This document shows, piece after piece, positions 17,410 to 26,729 of a stretch of DNA of 64,000 nt (positions within the stretch are counted from its first letter, which is position 1; every line of letters begins with the position of its first letter). The notes under the pieces were generated by a model. That model was not told where the DNA came from, did not search any database, and saw only the letters and a list, made by a program, of their open reading frames with translations. The stretch spans positions 6,344 to 70,343 of the forward strand of contig CAZSHS010000017.1 in the NCBI GenBank assembly GCA_964606665.1, written 5' to 3'. The position numbers and the translations under genes are program-made. Origin of the DNA: Aved-18 sp964606665 (lineage in GTDB: Bacteria; Cyanobacteriota; Vampirovibrionia; Obscuribacterales; Obscuribacteraceae).

Positions 17410-18444
17410 TCAGTTACCTTTCAAATTCAATTTTTGTCTGATTTCCCAGGCTTTATCTGTAGCAAAATTTGCATATTCTAATTGTCCTGTTTGTTTGGCC
17501 CATAGAGCAATTTGATCAAAAGAGTCTGCTCGCTCAATAGATGATGGATCAGAATTCTTTTCCTCGCGGCAATGCTTGAGACACTGCTCTAGAGCGTGTT
17601 TCGTTTCTGCGAAACTGCCTTTAAATCGCCGACCATGCGAGGGAAGCATGAATTCAAACGGATATGCAAGCAAACGCTCGATAGATTTTGTTTGTTCATC
17701 CCAATCGCACCAGCAGTAATAAGGCGGCCACGCTTCGATATTTTCATTTGAATAAGTGCGTGAGGTGAACACATCACCCGAGAAAAGAAATTTTTGGCGA
17801 TACAAAAGCATCGAATGCCCCATTGTGTGTCCGGGAGTGGGAATGATCGCAAATTGCGCATGGGGATTAAATGTTTCGATGCCATCAAAAACTATTTCAG
17901 CCTCTTTTTGCGCTTCAAGGTCAGCTCTATGAATTATTCGCTCTGCTTTGAAATGGCGAGCATACGCCTCTGCTTCAGCCACGTCATCTCTATGAGTAAG
18001 AAAAATATAGGCAAGACCGCCTTGAGACTCGATATATTTCACCAGTCGCGAACTGAATTTGGGGCTGTCGACCATCCAATTGCCATCTTGATGTTTGACG
18101 AAATAGCTTTTGCCACCAAAAGAATCAGCCGAATTGAAGCCCAGATAATAAACATCGTCTTCTATGTGCTCGGGAAACCGCAAGAGAGTCTGGGCGATTC
18201 CTTGCTTGGCGCTCGCTCCAGTCGCTTTCGTTCCGATAGATCCCAGAGGGCAACAAATCAGTGCACTTAAGACCTCGTCTAATTCGAGCGCATTTTCGGG
18301 CTGTTTTTTTATGACGTAATATTTGCCAGACTTGGCGAAATTAGATGGTGCCAGGTCGCGACAGTTGCCGCAAGAAATGCAACTGGTGTCAACGAAAAAG
18401 TCGCCGTCGACATTTCCTGGTGCAATTTTGTTTGGGTTGGCCAT
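17410..18444 (-). CDS. Ferredoxin-like domain fused to a metallo-beta-lactamase fold hydrolase
   Basis: The protein has 344 residues from the ATG at 18444; a TTG at 18480 would overlap the amidase stop as TTGA and add 12 residues. Residues 18-75 look like a small ferredoxin, with C22, C25 and C28 (TSCISCGNC) and the distal CCP pair at C64/C65. The rest is a metallo-beta-lactamase fold with IFLTHRDDV, TPGHTMGHS, FLFSGDV and PSHGRRF. The first metal motif is not the usual HxHxDH, having lost the second His and the DH pair, while later ligands remain. Similar fusions are known to me from cyanobacteria and plants; the reaction is not known to me. It sits 1 bp upstream of the epimerase. Confidence 0.8.
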   Translation of the reverse strand: MANPNKIAPGNVDGDFFVDTSCISCGNCRDLAPSNFAKSGKYYVIKKQPENALELDEVLSALICCPLGSIGTKATGASAKQGIAQTLLRFPEHIEDDVYYLGFNSADSFGGKSYFVKHQDGNWMVDSPKFSSRLVKYIESQGGLAYIFLTHRDDVAEAEAYARHFKAERIIHRADLEAQKEAEIVFDGIETFNPHAQFAIIPTPGHTMGHSMLLYRQKFLFSGDVFTSRTYSNENIEAWPPYYCWCDWDEQTKSIERLLAYPFEFMLPSHGRRFKGSFAETKHALEQCLKHCREEKNSDPSSIERADSFDQIALWAKQTGQLEYANFATDKAWEIRQKLNLKGN

Positions 18445-18476
18445 GGACAAAAATATAACCGAGTTAAAGGTGCTCT

Positions 18477-19655
18477 TCAAGCCAAAATGTCTTTGTTTTC
18501 GATAAATCTTGCAAGAGCAAGCAGTTGCATGTCTGAGCCAGATGGACCGACGAGCGAAAAGGCAAATCTCGTATCTTGGTGTTTGTAAGGGAGGCTAATT
18601 TGAGGCAGTCCACAAAATGAGGCAAGGGAATTTAATAGAATATTGGCCTTGCGATTTTGCAAAAGCTCGTCTTCGTTTGCATTGACACTTGGAGGCTTGG
18701 AGCAGACGGTAGGAAGGAATAAAAAAGTGCCGTTCAGTTTTTCGTGAATTGACCTAATTGATTCTGCTCGTCTCATTAATGCGTGCTGGTAGTCATTTTC
18801 ACTAATATTGCGGCAGGATGAAAAGCGTTGTTTTATCGAGGCGCTCATATTTGGATTTGTTTGCTCGAACCAAGCTCCATGTGCTTTCCAAGCTTCAAAT
18901 CCACGGGCATAATTAAACAATTCGCTGAAAGAATCTAGGTCGTTTTTGAGTTCTATTTTTTTGTTTAGGGCGAATCCGAACTCAGTAGAAAGATTTGATA
19001 CGGCATTCCACTTTTCTAAAAAACTTTGGTGCAAACTTTGATCCAGAATAAAAAGACTGTCTTCAACCAGGCTAATTTGTCGCATTTGAGGCACTTGCTG
19101 GTCTTGGCGTAAAAGAACAGAGCCAACTTGATCGAGTATTTTAAGTGACCTGGACAAGAAACCAATAGTATCAAATGTGGTGCCAAGTGGTATTGTTCCT
19201 TCAAGTGAAATGCGACCATGCGAAGGGCGCATGCCATAAATGCCGCAATAGGCCGACGGCACTCGCACTGAGCCTGCAGTGTCAGTTCCTAGAGCGAAAT
19301 CACAAAAGTTATTCGCTACTGCAGAAGCAGATCCACTTGAGGAACCTCCTGTAATACAGCCTGGAAAATTAGGATTGTGTGCTACGGGAAAGTGCTTATT
19401 AAGACCATCAAGGCTGAATGCGAGTTCGTCGGTTAATGATTTTCCTAAGAGGTGCGCCCCTTCATTGAGTAGAGCTTGAATTGCTGGACAGTTATTTGTG
19501 GCCGGTTTGTGGGTTCTTTTCCAATCGGGATTTCCGCCACCAGTCACAAGCCCTTTGATGTCGAGTAAGTCTTTAGCCACAAACGTTAAGTCTTTTAATT
19601 TGCCTTTGTGGCTAGTTTGAATATCTAAATGCTCGATGACGCCATTAAAATTCAA
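18477..19655 (-). CDS. Amidase signature family hydrolase
   Basis: The amidase signature is plain: GGSSSGSASAVANN holds the cis-Ser and GTDTAGSVRVPS the nucleophile Ser, with the catalytic Lys in FVAKDLLD. Members hydrolyse C-N bonds in amides such as indoleacetamide, allophanate or Gln-tRNA substrates; which one is not visible. The frame stays open far upstream into the preceding gene, but that part (KCRCRCKCR) is only the out-of-frame reading of a CAG/ATG repeat. I place the start at TTG 19655, one base after the upstream stop (392 residues). There is no good ribosome binding site, so the start is uncertain. At about 390 residues it is shorter than GatA (about 480). Confidence 0.85.
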   Translation of the reverse strand: MNFNGVIEHLDIQTSHKGKLKDLTFVAKDLLDIKGLVTGGGNPDWKRTHKPATNNCPAIQALLNEGAHLLGKSLTDELAFSLDGLNKHFPVAHNPNFPGCITGGSSSGSASAVANNFCDFALGTDTAGSVRVPSAYCGIYGMRPSHGRISLEGTIPLGTTFDTIGFLSRSLKILDQVGSVLLRQDQQVPQMRQISLVEDSLFILDQSLHQSFLEKWNAVSNLSTEFGFALNKKIELKNDLDSFSELFNYARGFEAWKAHGAWFEQTNPNMSASIKQRFSSCRNISENDYQHALMRRAESIRSIHEKLNGTFLFLPTVCSKPPSVNANEDELLQNRKANILLNSLASFCGLPQISLPYKHQDTRFAFSLVGPSGSDMQLLALARFIENKDILA

Positions 19656-19656
19656 G

Positions 19657-20223
19657 TTATTGTGCCGGCTGATTCTGCATTTGCATCTGCATCTGCATTT
19701 GCATCGCTTCGGCTTCCTGTTTGGATTTGCTATTTTCGCGACCGAAGACTTGTTCGCTTTGTTCATCACCATTTGTGTCGGTTTCAGTGTTGAATTGAGG
19801 CTGATTTTGAGAGGGACCATTGCGTTTGCGCACTAGTTGAGTATCTTCGGGAAGCATTTTCAACAGTGCGACAGTTGCCTCTAAATTGGCATCAGAGGTA
19901 AGTTTTTGTTCTTTGTATATGTTTTGAATTGTGCGCAAAGCAAATTTTTTCAACTTAATTGATTTAATCAGTTCAGAGTTGGCAATAGCAAAAAGCTCTT
20001 TGGTTAGTGGCTGTATAAGCTCGTTAGGGACCTTAACCGCAGCTCGCTCAGCGCATGCTATGGCAATTTCTGCCCCTTTGTCGTCCTGATCGTTTGCAAA
20101 GTCAATTGAAGACAATAGATAAAAAGCGGCTGCCTGTGCGTATTTGCCTGTTTGTTCGAATGCCGCTGCAGTGTCATCAAAATATTGTTTATTTCCTGCT
20201 GTCTGGAAAAAGTATTTTTTCAT
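19657..20223 (-). CDS. Helical protein with a Met-Gln repeat tail, function unknown
   Basis: The protein has 188 residues from the ATG at 20223. Residues 1-115 are helical with a TPR-like look (AAAFEQTGKYAQAAAFYLLSS). The tail is polar and ends in a low-complexity MQMQMQMQMQ run encoded by an imperfect 6-bp DNA repeat near 19677-19705. No signal peptide is seen. It lies immediately upstream of the amidase (1-nt gap), which suggests coupled translation. Its own upstream sequence runs into the scaffold gap within 80 bp, so any promoter is not visible. Confidence 0.6.
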   Translation of the reverse strand: MKKYFFQTAGNKQYFDDTAAAFEQTGKYAQAAAFYLLSSIDFANDQDDKGAEIAIACAERAAVKVPNELIQPLTKELFAIANSELIKSIKLKKFALRTIQNIYKEQKLTSDANLEATVALLKMLPEDTQLVRKRNGPSQNQPQFNTETDTNGDEQSEQVFGRENSKSKQEAEAMQMQMQMQMQNQPAQ

Positions 20224-20302
20224 GTTCAAGCGAAAGAGACTAGCATTGTTTGCTGACTTGTATTTTGCATCGACTAGATTATTCGAAACGATTACGCCGT
20301 GC

Positions 20303-20312
20303 NNNNNNNNNN
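20303..20312. other. Assembly gap (ten N)
   Basis: Ten N replace an unknown length of sequence. The gene on the right (20313-21286) loses its 3' end here. The leftward gene at 19657 begins 80 bp to the left. Confidence 0.99.
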
Positions 20313-21286
20313 TCGTTTTCCAGAGGTAATATACTTAAAATGAAAGCGTTGGCGTTCCAGTCGGGCGTGATTTTTTCTACAGCCTGTCCTTCGATGAATT
20401 TATAAATTCCCTTATCGAGAGTGCCAATTAAAATGGCACCTGCTTGGTTAATAGCAAGTGACATGAAAGGAGCAGAGTCTTTTTTGTCGCTTAAGACAGT
20501 ATTTACTTTGTCATTTTCGTGATAAGCAAGCACACCATGCACGATACCGCCTTCAGAGTCTTGATGGGTGAACCAGAGGCGGTCTTTTAAATCTAAAGCC
20601 ATGTCGGTTACTGCTGACTTGTCGAATATTTTTTTGCATTCACCCGCACTCAAGTCAAAACAGGTGAGCCCACCGCCGTAATGTCCAAAGTCATAACGCA
20701 GATAGAGCTTATCGCGCGACAGGAGCATTTCGTTTGGAAAATAAAATGTGCCTTCTACGTGCGGTATTGTTTTGGTATCCCATTTGGTGCCATCAAAAAT
20801 AAGTAAATTTCGTTTCAAAAGTAAAAGAACGTTATTTCCGCGAGCGCCAAGCAGAATATTGGAAGCGGCAGGACCGGTTACATGGACGGGTAATTTGATT
20901 TTTTCAAAACCATGCATAGATGTTGACTCAAGAAAAACAAAGTCGTCTTTGCCATCTGTTGTGATACCAATTAGCCTGCCATCCTGGCTCACTTGTAAGT
21001 TGGTAGGCTTGGATAATCCCTGTAAATCGCAAAGAGTGCATTTGAGTTCTTTAGGGTCGATTTCGTAAATCTTGTTATCACTTATCAGGCAAGGCTTTTG
21101 GTGCCAGAGACAAAGAACTCCATCTTTTGTGACAGTCGATGCATCAGGCAAATCGACCATCTGGACTGAATTGTCTACTTGAGTAATTTCAAGTGGATTC
21201 GCCTTGACAGGTGAAAATTGAGCCTGTGCCGGGGTGCAAGCTGCAAGCAGTATCAAAATGTTAACTAAGGTACTCTTTGCAAACAA
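20313..21286 (-). CDS. Exported propeller-like protein, 3' end lost in the assembly gap
   Basis: About 324 residues are readable before the gap. Residues 1-22 form a signal peptide (LVNILILLAACTPAQA). The remainder has repeated short strands with Asp/Gly turns (VSQDGRLIGIT, MALDLKDRLWFTHQD, LAINQAGAILIGTLDKGIY), which resemble blades of a beta-propeller such as the two-component-regulator propeller family. Four Cys lie in one cluster (LCLWHQKPC, CTLC). The true C-terminus is unknown because the chain enters the N run, and translation across it is meaningless. The role is unknown, possibly a surface or periplasmic sensor domain. Confidence 0.7.
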
Positions 21287-21409
21287 AGTGTGGAGCCCAT
21301 CTGTAATAGTGAATCAGTCGGTCTGGTTTATGTTAATTATAGCGAACTAGCTAATTAATTAGAGAGCTGAAATAATGTTGCAAAGAGCTCTTATTACAAT
21401 TCCTTCGTA

Positions 21410-22825
21410 ATGTTATTTGCCAGTTTTGCTTATCTTATGTTTTTGCCAGTGGTGGTTGTGCTTCACTGGCTTTTGCCTCGAAAGTTCAGGCTGATTTTTT
21501 TGCTTTTGGCAAGCTATTACTTCTACATGTGCTGCGTACCAGTGTTTCTCATCCTGATTATGGCGATGAGCCTGTTCAACTGGTTTTGGGGAAATGTCTT
21601 AGCCAAAGCGACCAACAAAAAACTGATTTTTGGTATCGGAGTTGGTGTCAATTTACTCTGTCTTGGTATTTTTAAATACGCCGGATTAGTATGCGATACG
21701 CTCAAGCTCGTTGGTCTTGATTGGCACTGGCAAATGCTTTTGCCGCTAGCCATTTCATTTTTTACGTTTGAATTCATACACTATTTATTCGAAATTTATC
21801 GGGGCAATCCTCCGATGAAATCGCCTGTGTTGTTTTGTTTGTTTGCTGCATTTTTTCCCACCCAGATAGCGGGTCCAATCAAGCGTTACCAGGACTTCCA
21901 AAAACAAATGGACGAGGAAAAGCCTCTTCGACTTTCTTATTTTGATGAGGGTGTTCCTTTAATTATCTTAGGTTTAGCGAAGAAAGTACTTTTGGCAGAC
22001 AATTTAGCCATATTCGTAAATATGGGCTACAAGATGCCCGAAGCCTTCAGTTCTACTGAACTCTGGATATTTGCCTACGCATTTGCATTTCAAATTTATT
22101 TTGATTTTTCTGGTTATACTGACATTGCTCGTGGCTCGGCGATGCTATTTGGCTATAAGATTCCGATTAACTTCAACATGCCTTACATTGCCTCGAACAT
22201 TTCTGATTTCTGGCATCGCTGGCACATTTCGCTTTCCACCTGGTTACGCGATTATTTGTTTATTCCCATTGGAGGCTCGCGTGGTAGTGAGTTTCAAACT
22301 AATCGCAATTTGCTTATCACCATGACCCTTGGAGGTCTGTGGCACGGCGCATCATGGAGTTTTATGGTCTGGGGACTGCTACACGGATTTGCACTTGTTG
22401 TGCATAGACAGTTTGTGCGCATGACTGAAAAATTTGAAAATCTCAAGCCATTTTTTGCAAGCAAAATATGGCATGTATTCTCGATTTTGCTTACTTTTCA
22501 TGTAGTCTGTATTGGCTGGGTTTTCTTTAGAGTTCACGAAATAGGCACTGTATTTGGTATCGTAAGGAAAATGGTAGTGTTTAATTTTTCTTCGCTCAAA
22601 CACTTGATTTTCTTTACTCTAGACTATCCGCTCATAGTGCCGTGTGTGGTGGTGATGGTTGCTTTGTTGGCGCTTTGCAACTTTCCAGTGTCATGGCTTA
22701 ATCAGCGTAAATTCTTCCAAAATGCGCCTCCTCTTGCTAAAGCAGTCTTTTCTTTTTTGCTTATTGTGCTCATAATCGGTCTTTTGCCGGATCATTCCGA
22801 ACCCTTTATCTATTTTCAATTCTAA
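21410..22825 (+). CDS. MBOAT family O-acyltransferase (AlgI-like), copy 1
   Basis: This polytopic membrane protein of 471 residues has the AlgI/DltB hallmarks: WHRWHISLSTWLRDYLFIP (269-287), then LGGLWHGASWSF with the catalytic His at 312. AlgI-type proteins move an acetyl group across the inner membrane for O-acetylation of exopolysaccharide, and usually need a periplasmic SGNH-fold partner. It is a close paralogue of the protein at 26730-28187 in both sequence and N-terminus. pseB follows 95 bp downstream on the same strand. Its likely role is O-acetylation of the glycan made by the surrounding genes (inference). Confidence 0.92.
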   Translation: MLFASFAYLMFLPVVVVLHWLLPRKFRLIFLLLASYYFYMCCVPVFLILIMAMSLFNWFWGNVLAKATNKKLIFGIGVGVNLLCLGIFKYAGLVCDTLKLVGLDWHWQMLLPLAISFFTFEFIHYLFEIYRGNPPMKSPVLFCLFAAFFPTQIAGPIKRYQDFQKQMDEEKPLRLSYFDEGVPLIILGLAKKVLLADNLAIFVNMGYKMPEAFSSTELWIFAYAFAFQIYFDFSGYTDIARGSAMLFGYKIPINFNMPYIASNISDFWHRWHISLSTWLRDYLFIPIGGSRGSEFQTNRNLLITMTLGGLWHGASWSFMVWGLLHGFALVVHRQFVRMTEKFENLKPFFASKIWHVFSILLTFHVVCIGWVFFRVHEIGTVFGIVRKMVVFNFSSLKHLIFFTLDYPLIVPCVVVMVALLALCNFPVSWLNQRKFFQNAPPLAKAVFSFLLIVLIIGLLPDHSEPFIYFQF

Positions 22826-22920
22826 AAGACTAATCATTAAGAACGGGCTGAAAGGTCGTAAAATAGACCGTTTCCGACCCCTAAATTTGAAAAGATCCTA
22901 AAGACGAAGGCAGTCAGTCA

Positions 22921-24006
22921 ATGAGCGCAAAGAACGACAAAGCGGCTAAGCAAGAAGCTTCGACCTCGAACTCAAATTCCAAAGCTTCCAAAATAGACTG
23001 GAATAACTCGACCGTTCTGGTCACGGGCGGTACCGGCTCGTTTGGTCAAAAATTCGTGAGAAACGTCTTAAGCAAGTACAATCCTAAGAAACTGATAATC
23101 TTCAGCCGCGACGAACTCAAGCAGTACGAAATGTCGCAAACTGTAAACGACCGATGTGTGCGTTACTTCCTGGGCGACGTGCGAGACAAGGACAGACTTT
23201 ACAGAGCTTTTCAGGATGTAGATATAGTTGTCCATGCCGCAGCCCTCAAACAGGTTCCTGCCGCAGAATACAATCCTTTTGAATTCGTTAAAACAAATGT
23301 GATTGGTGCGGCGAACATAATTGATGCTGCAATCGACCGTGGCGTTAAGAAAGTGCTTGCCTTGAGCACCGACAAAGCTGCCAATCCCGTTAATTTGTAT
23401 GGTGCAACCAAGCTATGCGCAGACAAATTGTTTGTTACTGCCAACGCCTACGCCGGTTCACGTGAAACACAATTTTCGATTGTTCGTTATGGAAATGTTT
23501 TAGGAAGCCGCGGTAGTGTGATTCCATTGTTTTTAGAGATGCGCAAAACTGGCGTGCTCAAACTAACAGACAAGCGTATGACTCGCTTTTGGCTCACTTT
23601 AGACCAGGGTGTTGACTTCGTTTTGTCCAGTATAGAGTGGATGGAAGGCGGCGAAATTTTCGTTCCAAAAATCGCTAGTATGCGCCTTACCGACTTGGCC
23701 AAAGCAGTCGGTCCCGAATGCAAATACGAATATTTTGGACTGCGTCCTGGTGAAAAGTTGCACGAAGCCTTAGTTCCGCGCGATGAGTCGCCATGGTGTA
23801 TTGAATTTCCAGATCGCTATATTATTCAACCCAATCAAAAATGGTGGGAAGCTGACAGTCTCATAGCCAAAGGCGGCACCAAGGTTGAAGATGGCTTTAG
23901 ATATAGAAGCGACATTAACACTCAATGGCTTGAAGTGGAAGACTTGAAAAAATTAGTCGACATTGAGATGGAATCAGAGCCTAAAGAGCCGACTAAAGTA
24001 AGATAA
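22921..24006 (+). CDS. pseB: UDP-GlcNAc 4,6-dehydratase (inverting), PseB
   Basis: This is the first step of pseudaminic acid synthesis: UDP-GlcNAc is dehydrated and C5-inverted to the 4-keto-6-deoxy-L-altro sugar. The Rossmann motif is VTGGTGSFGQ (34-43), and FSRDELKQYEM follows as in PseB/FlaA1. The catalytic D151, K152 and Y160 (STDKAANPVNLYGATK) have the 9-residue spacing of H. pylori FlaA1. The 30-residue N-terminal extension is polar and Ser/Lys-rich, unusual for the family, and may be disordered. The other Pse enzymes lie within 15 kb. It is convergent with pseC, 16 bp apart. Confidence 0.95.
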   Translation: MSAKNDKAAKQEASTSNSNSKASKIDWNNSTVLVTGGTGSFGQKFVRNVLSKYNPKKLIIFSRDELKQYEMSQTVNDRCVRYFLGDVRDKDRLYRAFQDVDIVVHAAALKQVPAAEYNPFEFVKTNVIGAANIIDAAIDRGVKKVLALSTDKAANPVNLYGATKLCADKLFVTANAYAGSRETQFSIVRYGNVLGSRGSVIPLFLEMRKTGVLKLTDKRMTRFWLTLDQGVDFVLSSIEWMEGGEIFVPKIASMRLTDLAKAVGPECKYEYFGLRPGEKLHEALVPRDESPWCIEFPDRYIIQPNQKWWEADSLIAKGGTKVEDGFRYRSDINTQWLEVEDLKKLVDIEMESEPKEPTKVR

Positions 24007-24022
24007 AACGCAATGCTTTAGC

Positions 24023-25255
24023 CTACGCTAGTAGCTCAGCCGATATTTTTTCAAGCGCCATCACGACGTCGTCTATGTCTTGATCGGTCATGGCCGGGAA
24101 CATGGGGAGTGATATTTCACCAGCATAGAATTTGTCGGCATTGGGACAATTTGGTTTTTCAGGCATTACATCTTGATAATAAGGGTGGCGATAAACCGGA
24201 ATGTAATGCACTTGCACGCCTATGTTTTCGGCTCTGAGCGCTTCAAAAACCAATTTGCGATTTCGAGCCACAGGCTCTTTAGTGACAAGAATTGGAAACA
24301 AATGATAAGCCGACTCGACGCCCTCGCGCTCGCTTAAGCATGCAATACCGCAGATGGTGGCAAGGCGCTTTCTGTATATTGAAGCTATTTCGCGACGACG
24401 TTTAATGAATTCTGGCAAACGGTTCATCTGGCTGCTACCCAGTGCTGCTTGAATGTCTGTGATGCGATAGTTGAATCCAAGCTCTTGCATCTCGTGATAC
24501 CAAGAGCCTTGGTCTTCGTCGGCGCAAACCAGTTTTTCATGACGTTTTTCGATACCGTGGGTACGAAATTTCATCAGTCGTTCAAAATATGTTTCGTCAT
24601 TTGTGAGGACCATTCCGCCCTCACCCGTGGTCATCGATTTGACTGGATGGAAGCTCAATATAGACATGTCGCCAAGACTTCCGGCATTCTTGCCTTTGTA
24701 TTTGCCGCCAAGTGAGTGTGCTGCGTCGATTACCAAAACAAGATTGTGTTTGTTTGCTATAACGGCTAATTCATCGGCGTTGCATGGGTGTCCAGCGAAA
24801 TCTATTCCCACTAAAATTTTGGTCTTCGCGTTGATTTTTTGTTCTACTTTAGAAACATCTATGTTGCCAGTATCTGGCTCTACATCGCAAAATGCGGTGG
24901 TGGCGCCCAAGTAATGAGCGGCGTTACCTGTGGCTGCAAATGTGATTGGAGCAAGTAAAACCTCTTCACCATTTTTCAGTCCGGCAGCATAGTAAGCACC
25001 GTGTAGCGCAGACGTGCCACTGCTATAGGCTACGGCATATTTGACTCCGACGAATTGTGCTACTGTCTTTTCGAATTTTTCAATTTCTGGACCCTGAGTG
25101 AGCCAGTCAGAGAGCAATGTATTGGTCACGCACTCAACATCTGATGTATTAATACTTTGACGCCCATAGGGCAGGAGAGTTTTTCTGACCGGACTTGCGC
25201 CATTGATAGCAAGTTTGGATATTTTCTTTGAACTGACTTTGATATCTGATGTCAT
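24023..25255 (-). CDS. pseC: UDP-4-amino-4,6-dideoxy-L-altrose aminotransferase, PseC
   Basis: This PLP-dependent aminotransferase of the DegT/DnrJ/EryC1 family has 410 residues and adds the 4-amino group to the PseB product. K206 in SFHPVKSMTTGEGG is the Schiff-base lysine. AYSSGTSALHGAYYAAGL, SPITF-like APITFAATGNAA and DAAHSLGGKYKG are family blocks. PseC-type N-terminal wording (LLPYGRQSIN, LTQGPEIEKFE) supports this over other sugar aminotransferases. It reads toward pseB from the other strand. A 248-bp region separates it from the SGNH gene upstream. Confidence 0.93.
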   Translation of the reverse strand: MTSDIKVSSKKISKLAINGASPVRKTLLPYGRQSINTSDVECVTNTLLSDWLTQGPEIEKFEKTVAQFVGVKYAVAYSSGTSALHGAYYAAGLKNGEEVLLAPITFAATGNAAHYLGATTAFCDVEPDTGNIDVSKVEQKINAKTKILVGIDFAGHPCNADELAVIANKHNLVLVIDAAHSLGGKYKGKNAGSLGDMSILSFHPVKSMTTGEGGMVLTNDETYFERLMKFRTHGIEKRHEKLVCADEDQGSWYHEMQELGFNYRITDIQAALGSSQMNRLPEFIKRRREIASIYRKRLATICGIACLSEREGVESAYHLFPILVTKEPVARNRKLVFEALRAENIGVQVHYIPVYRHPYYQDVMPEKPNCPNADKFYAGEISLPMFPAMTDQDIDDVVMALEKISAELLA

Positions 25256-25503
25256 TTGTTGTTGTTCTTCTTCTTTATTCTCATTTAGTGCTCACAAAGT
25301 CTAACGCTGGAACATCATTGTGTCCATACTCGGTTTAAAATTCAGCGCTGCAATTGCAGCTCTTCTTTACCTTCAACCACCTGAGTAGATTTATTTTGAG
25401 CATATGATGAAGGAAGGTATGGGCTCCAACGCCGCCCCAACCGGTGTCGGGAGGAAATTCGCGTGAAATAAGACAAATTCTCAGTTTCATCATTCGTCTT
25501 TAT
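25256..25503. other. Intergenic region with a 14-bp palindrome
   Basis: It lies between the SGNH gene and pseC, both leftward. The perfect palindrome GCTGCAATTGCAGC is at 25347-25360 and can fold as a 5-bp stem with an AATT loop; it may be a terminator or operator. The pseC promoter should lie in the left half, but I see no clear -35/-10. No open frame here looks coding. Confidence 0.4.
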
Positions 25504-26718
25504 CTACTTGTTTAATGCCGCTTTTAGTTTTTGTTTGACAGTTGGGTCGTTTTTGATATGTTCACTTAAAAGCGCCCAAACTTTGATTGCGCCGGGGCCG
25601 GTAAGGTGCACATTATCTCTGAAATCTTTGCTCGAGAACTGACTAGCTCTCTGCAAATCTATAAGTTCGGCTCCATTCGTGCGTGTCGATTCAATTAGCA
25701 TCTTGTCCCACTGAGTAGAGAATCCTGGTGGCAAAAGATCCAGATTGGATTTTTCAAGCGGAAGTTTGACTACAAGTGTCATTACGTTGTTGCGCTTAAG
25801 TTCGCCAAGCATGTGATTAAAGCTCTTATATTGATAATTGAAGATGCTGTTTTTGAGTGCATAAGACTGTTTATAGTGATTAGCTTCGCTTGCAATCCAC
25901 TCAGGCTTGGCACTTATGAGTGGATCTACGCCGTCTTCTTCACCCAGAAATGTTACGGTATTGTTCTGGTTCAATCCTTTTGATGCAAGGTCGCCTGAGT
26001 TGAGCGGGCGAGAAAATGTGGTGCAAGCAAGACAAGATAAGATGGTGGCATAGTCGGATCTAGTTCGATAAATATTTGAAGCTGAATGCAAATAATGGTC
26101 GACCAGAGTGGGAAAGTTTTTTACCCGTTCAAGACCGCGGTGACGATTGGAAAAATAGCAATTTACCGGGGAGACACTTGTGTCTACCGTTGAATCGAGG
26201 AATGGACGAGGTACAACAGTGACAATTGCTAATGATGGTTTTTTGCCTGCTTGCAATAATTTTCCAATCAGCAATTCCTGGTCTGAAACGAGACAGCCGC
26301 CAAAATAAAGATTTTTCGATTTCATTTTTAAATCGAGCTTGTCGTTAAACAGCCTGTCTGCATATTTGGCATCAAAATAGGAATATCGATTATTTGAATT
26401 GAGCGACAATTTGTATTGCACCATATCAGCGTAGCTGCAGAGCGGATCGGCAGTTGAATCACCTACAATGATAGTGTTTGCATTTAGCGGATTATTTAAG
26501 AAGTGTTCAATTTTAGCGCCAACGACATCGTTGTCTTTGAGCATAGTGCCACGTATAAACACGAGTCGCAGCGGCTTGGTGTAAAACAGGAATAATTCAG
26601 CCAGTATGAGGCAGAACAATAACCACACAAATGGTGAATGCAAGACGCGCTTCAACGCACTTGTTTTGGTCTTTGTTTGACCTTGTGTAATTGCGATTGT
26701 CTGATTCAATTCACTCAT
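25504..26718 (-). CDS. Membrane-anchored SGNH-fold protein, probable MBOAT partner
   Basis: The protein has 404 residues. A single transmembrane helix spans about 29-47 (FVWLLFCLILAELFLFY), with the rest outside. Weak but complete SGNH hallmarks are present: GDS at 86-88 (TIIVGDSTADP) and a C-terminal DxxH, D368/H371 (RDNVHLTGPGA). In alginate and related systems, AlgJ/AlgX-type SGNH proteins receive the acyl group from the MBOAT protein and place it on sugar. It lies 11 bp downstream of the MBOAT gene at 26730-28187, which supports that pairing. The gene at 59526-60761 is a distant relative. Family naming is by motif and context only. Confidence 0.75.
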   Translation of the reverse strand: MSELNQTIAITQGQTKTKTSALKRVLHSPFVWLLFCLILAELFLFYTKPLRLVFIRGTMLKDNDVVGAKIEHFLNNPLNANTIIVGDSTADPLCSYADMVQYKLSLNSNNRYSYFDAKYADRLFNDKLDLKMKSKNLYFGGCLVSDQELLIGKLLQAGKKPSLAIVTVVPRPFLDSTVDTSVSPVNCYFSNRHRGLERVKNFPTLVDHYLHSASNIYRTRSDYATILSCLACTTFSRPLNSGDLASKGLNQNNTVTFLGEEDGVDPLISAKPEWIASEANHYKQSYALKNSIFNYQYKSFNHMLGELKRNNVMTLVVKLPLEKSNLDLLPPGFSTQWDKMLIESTRTNGAELIDLQRASQFSSKDFRDNVHLTGPGAIKVWALLSEHIKNDPTVKQKLKAALNK

Positions 26719-26729
26719 AAGTTCACCGA

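Noticed and set aside
17794..18270. Rightward 158-codon open frame opposite the ferredoxin/lactamase gene
   Set aside because: Antisense to a clear family gene and without recognisable motifs.
19656..19820. N-terminal extension of the amidase with a KCRCRCKCR Cys-rich run
   Set aside because: It is the out-of-frame reading of the Met-Gln repeat of the upstream gene, so it is not a real metal-binding domain.
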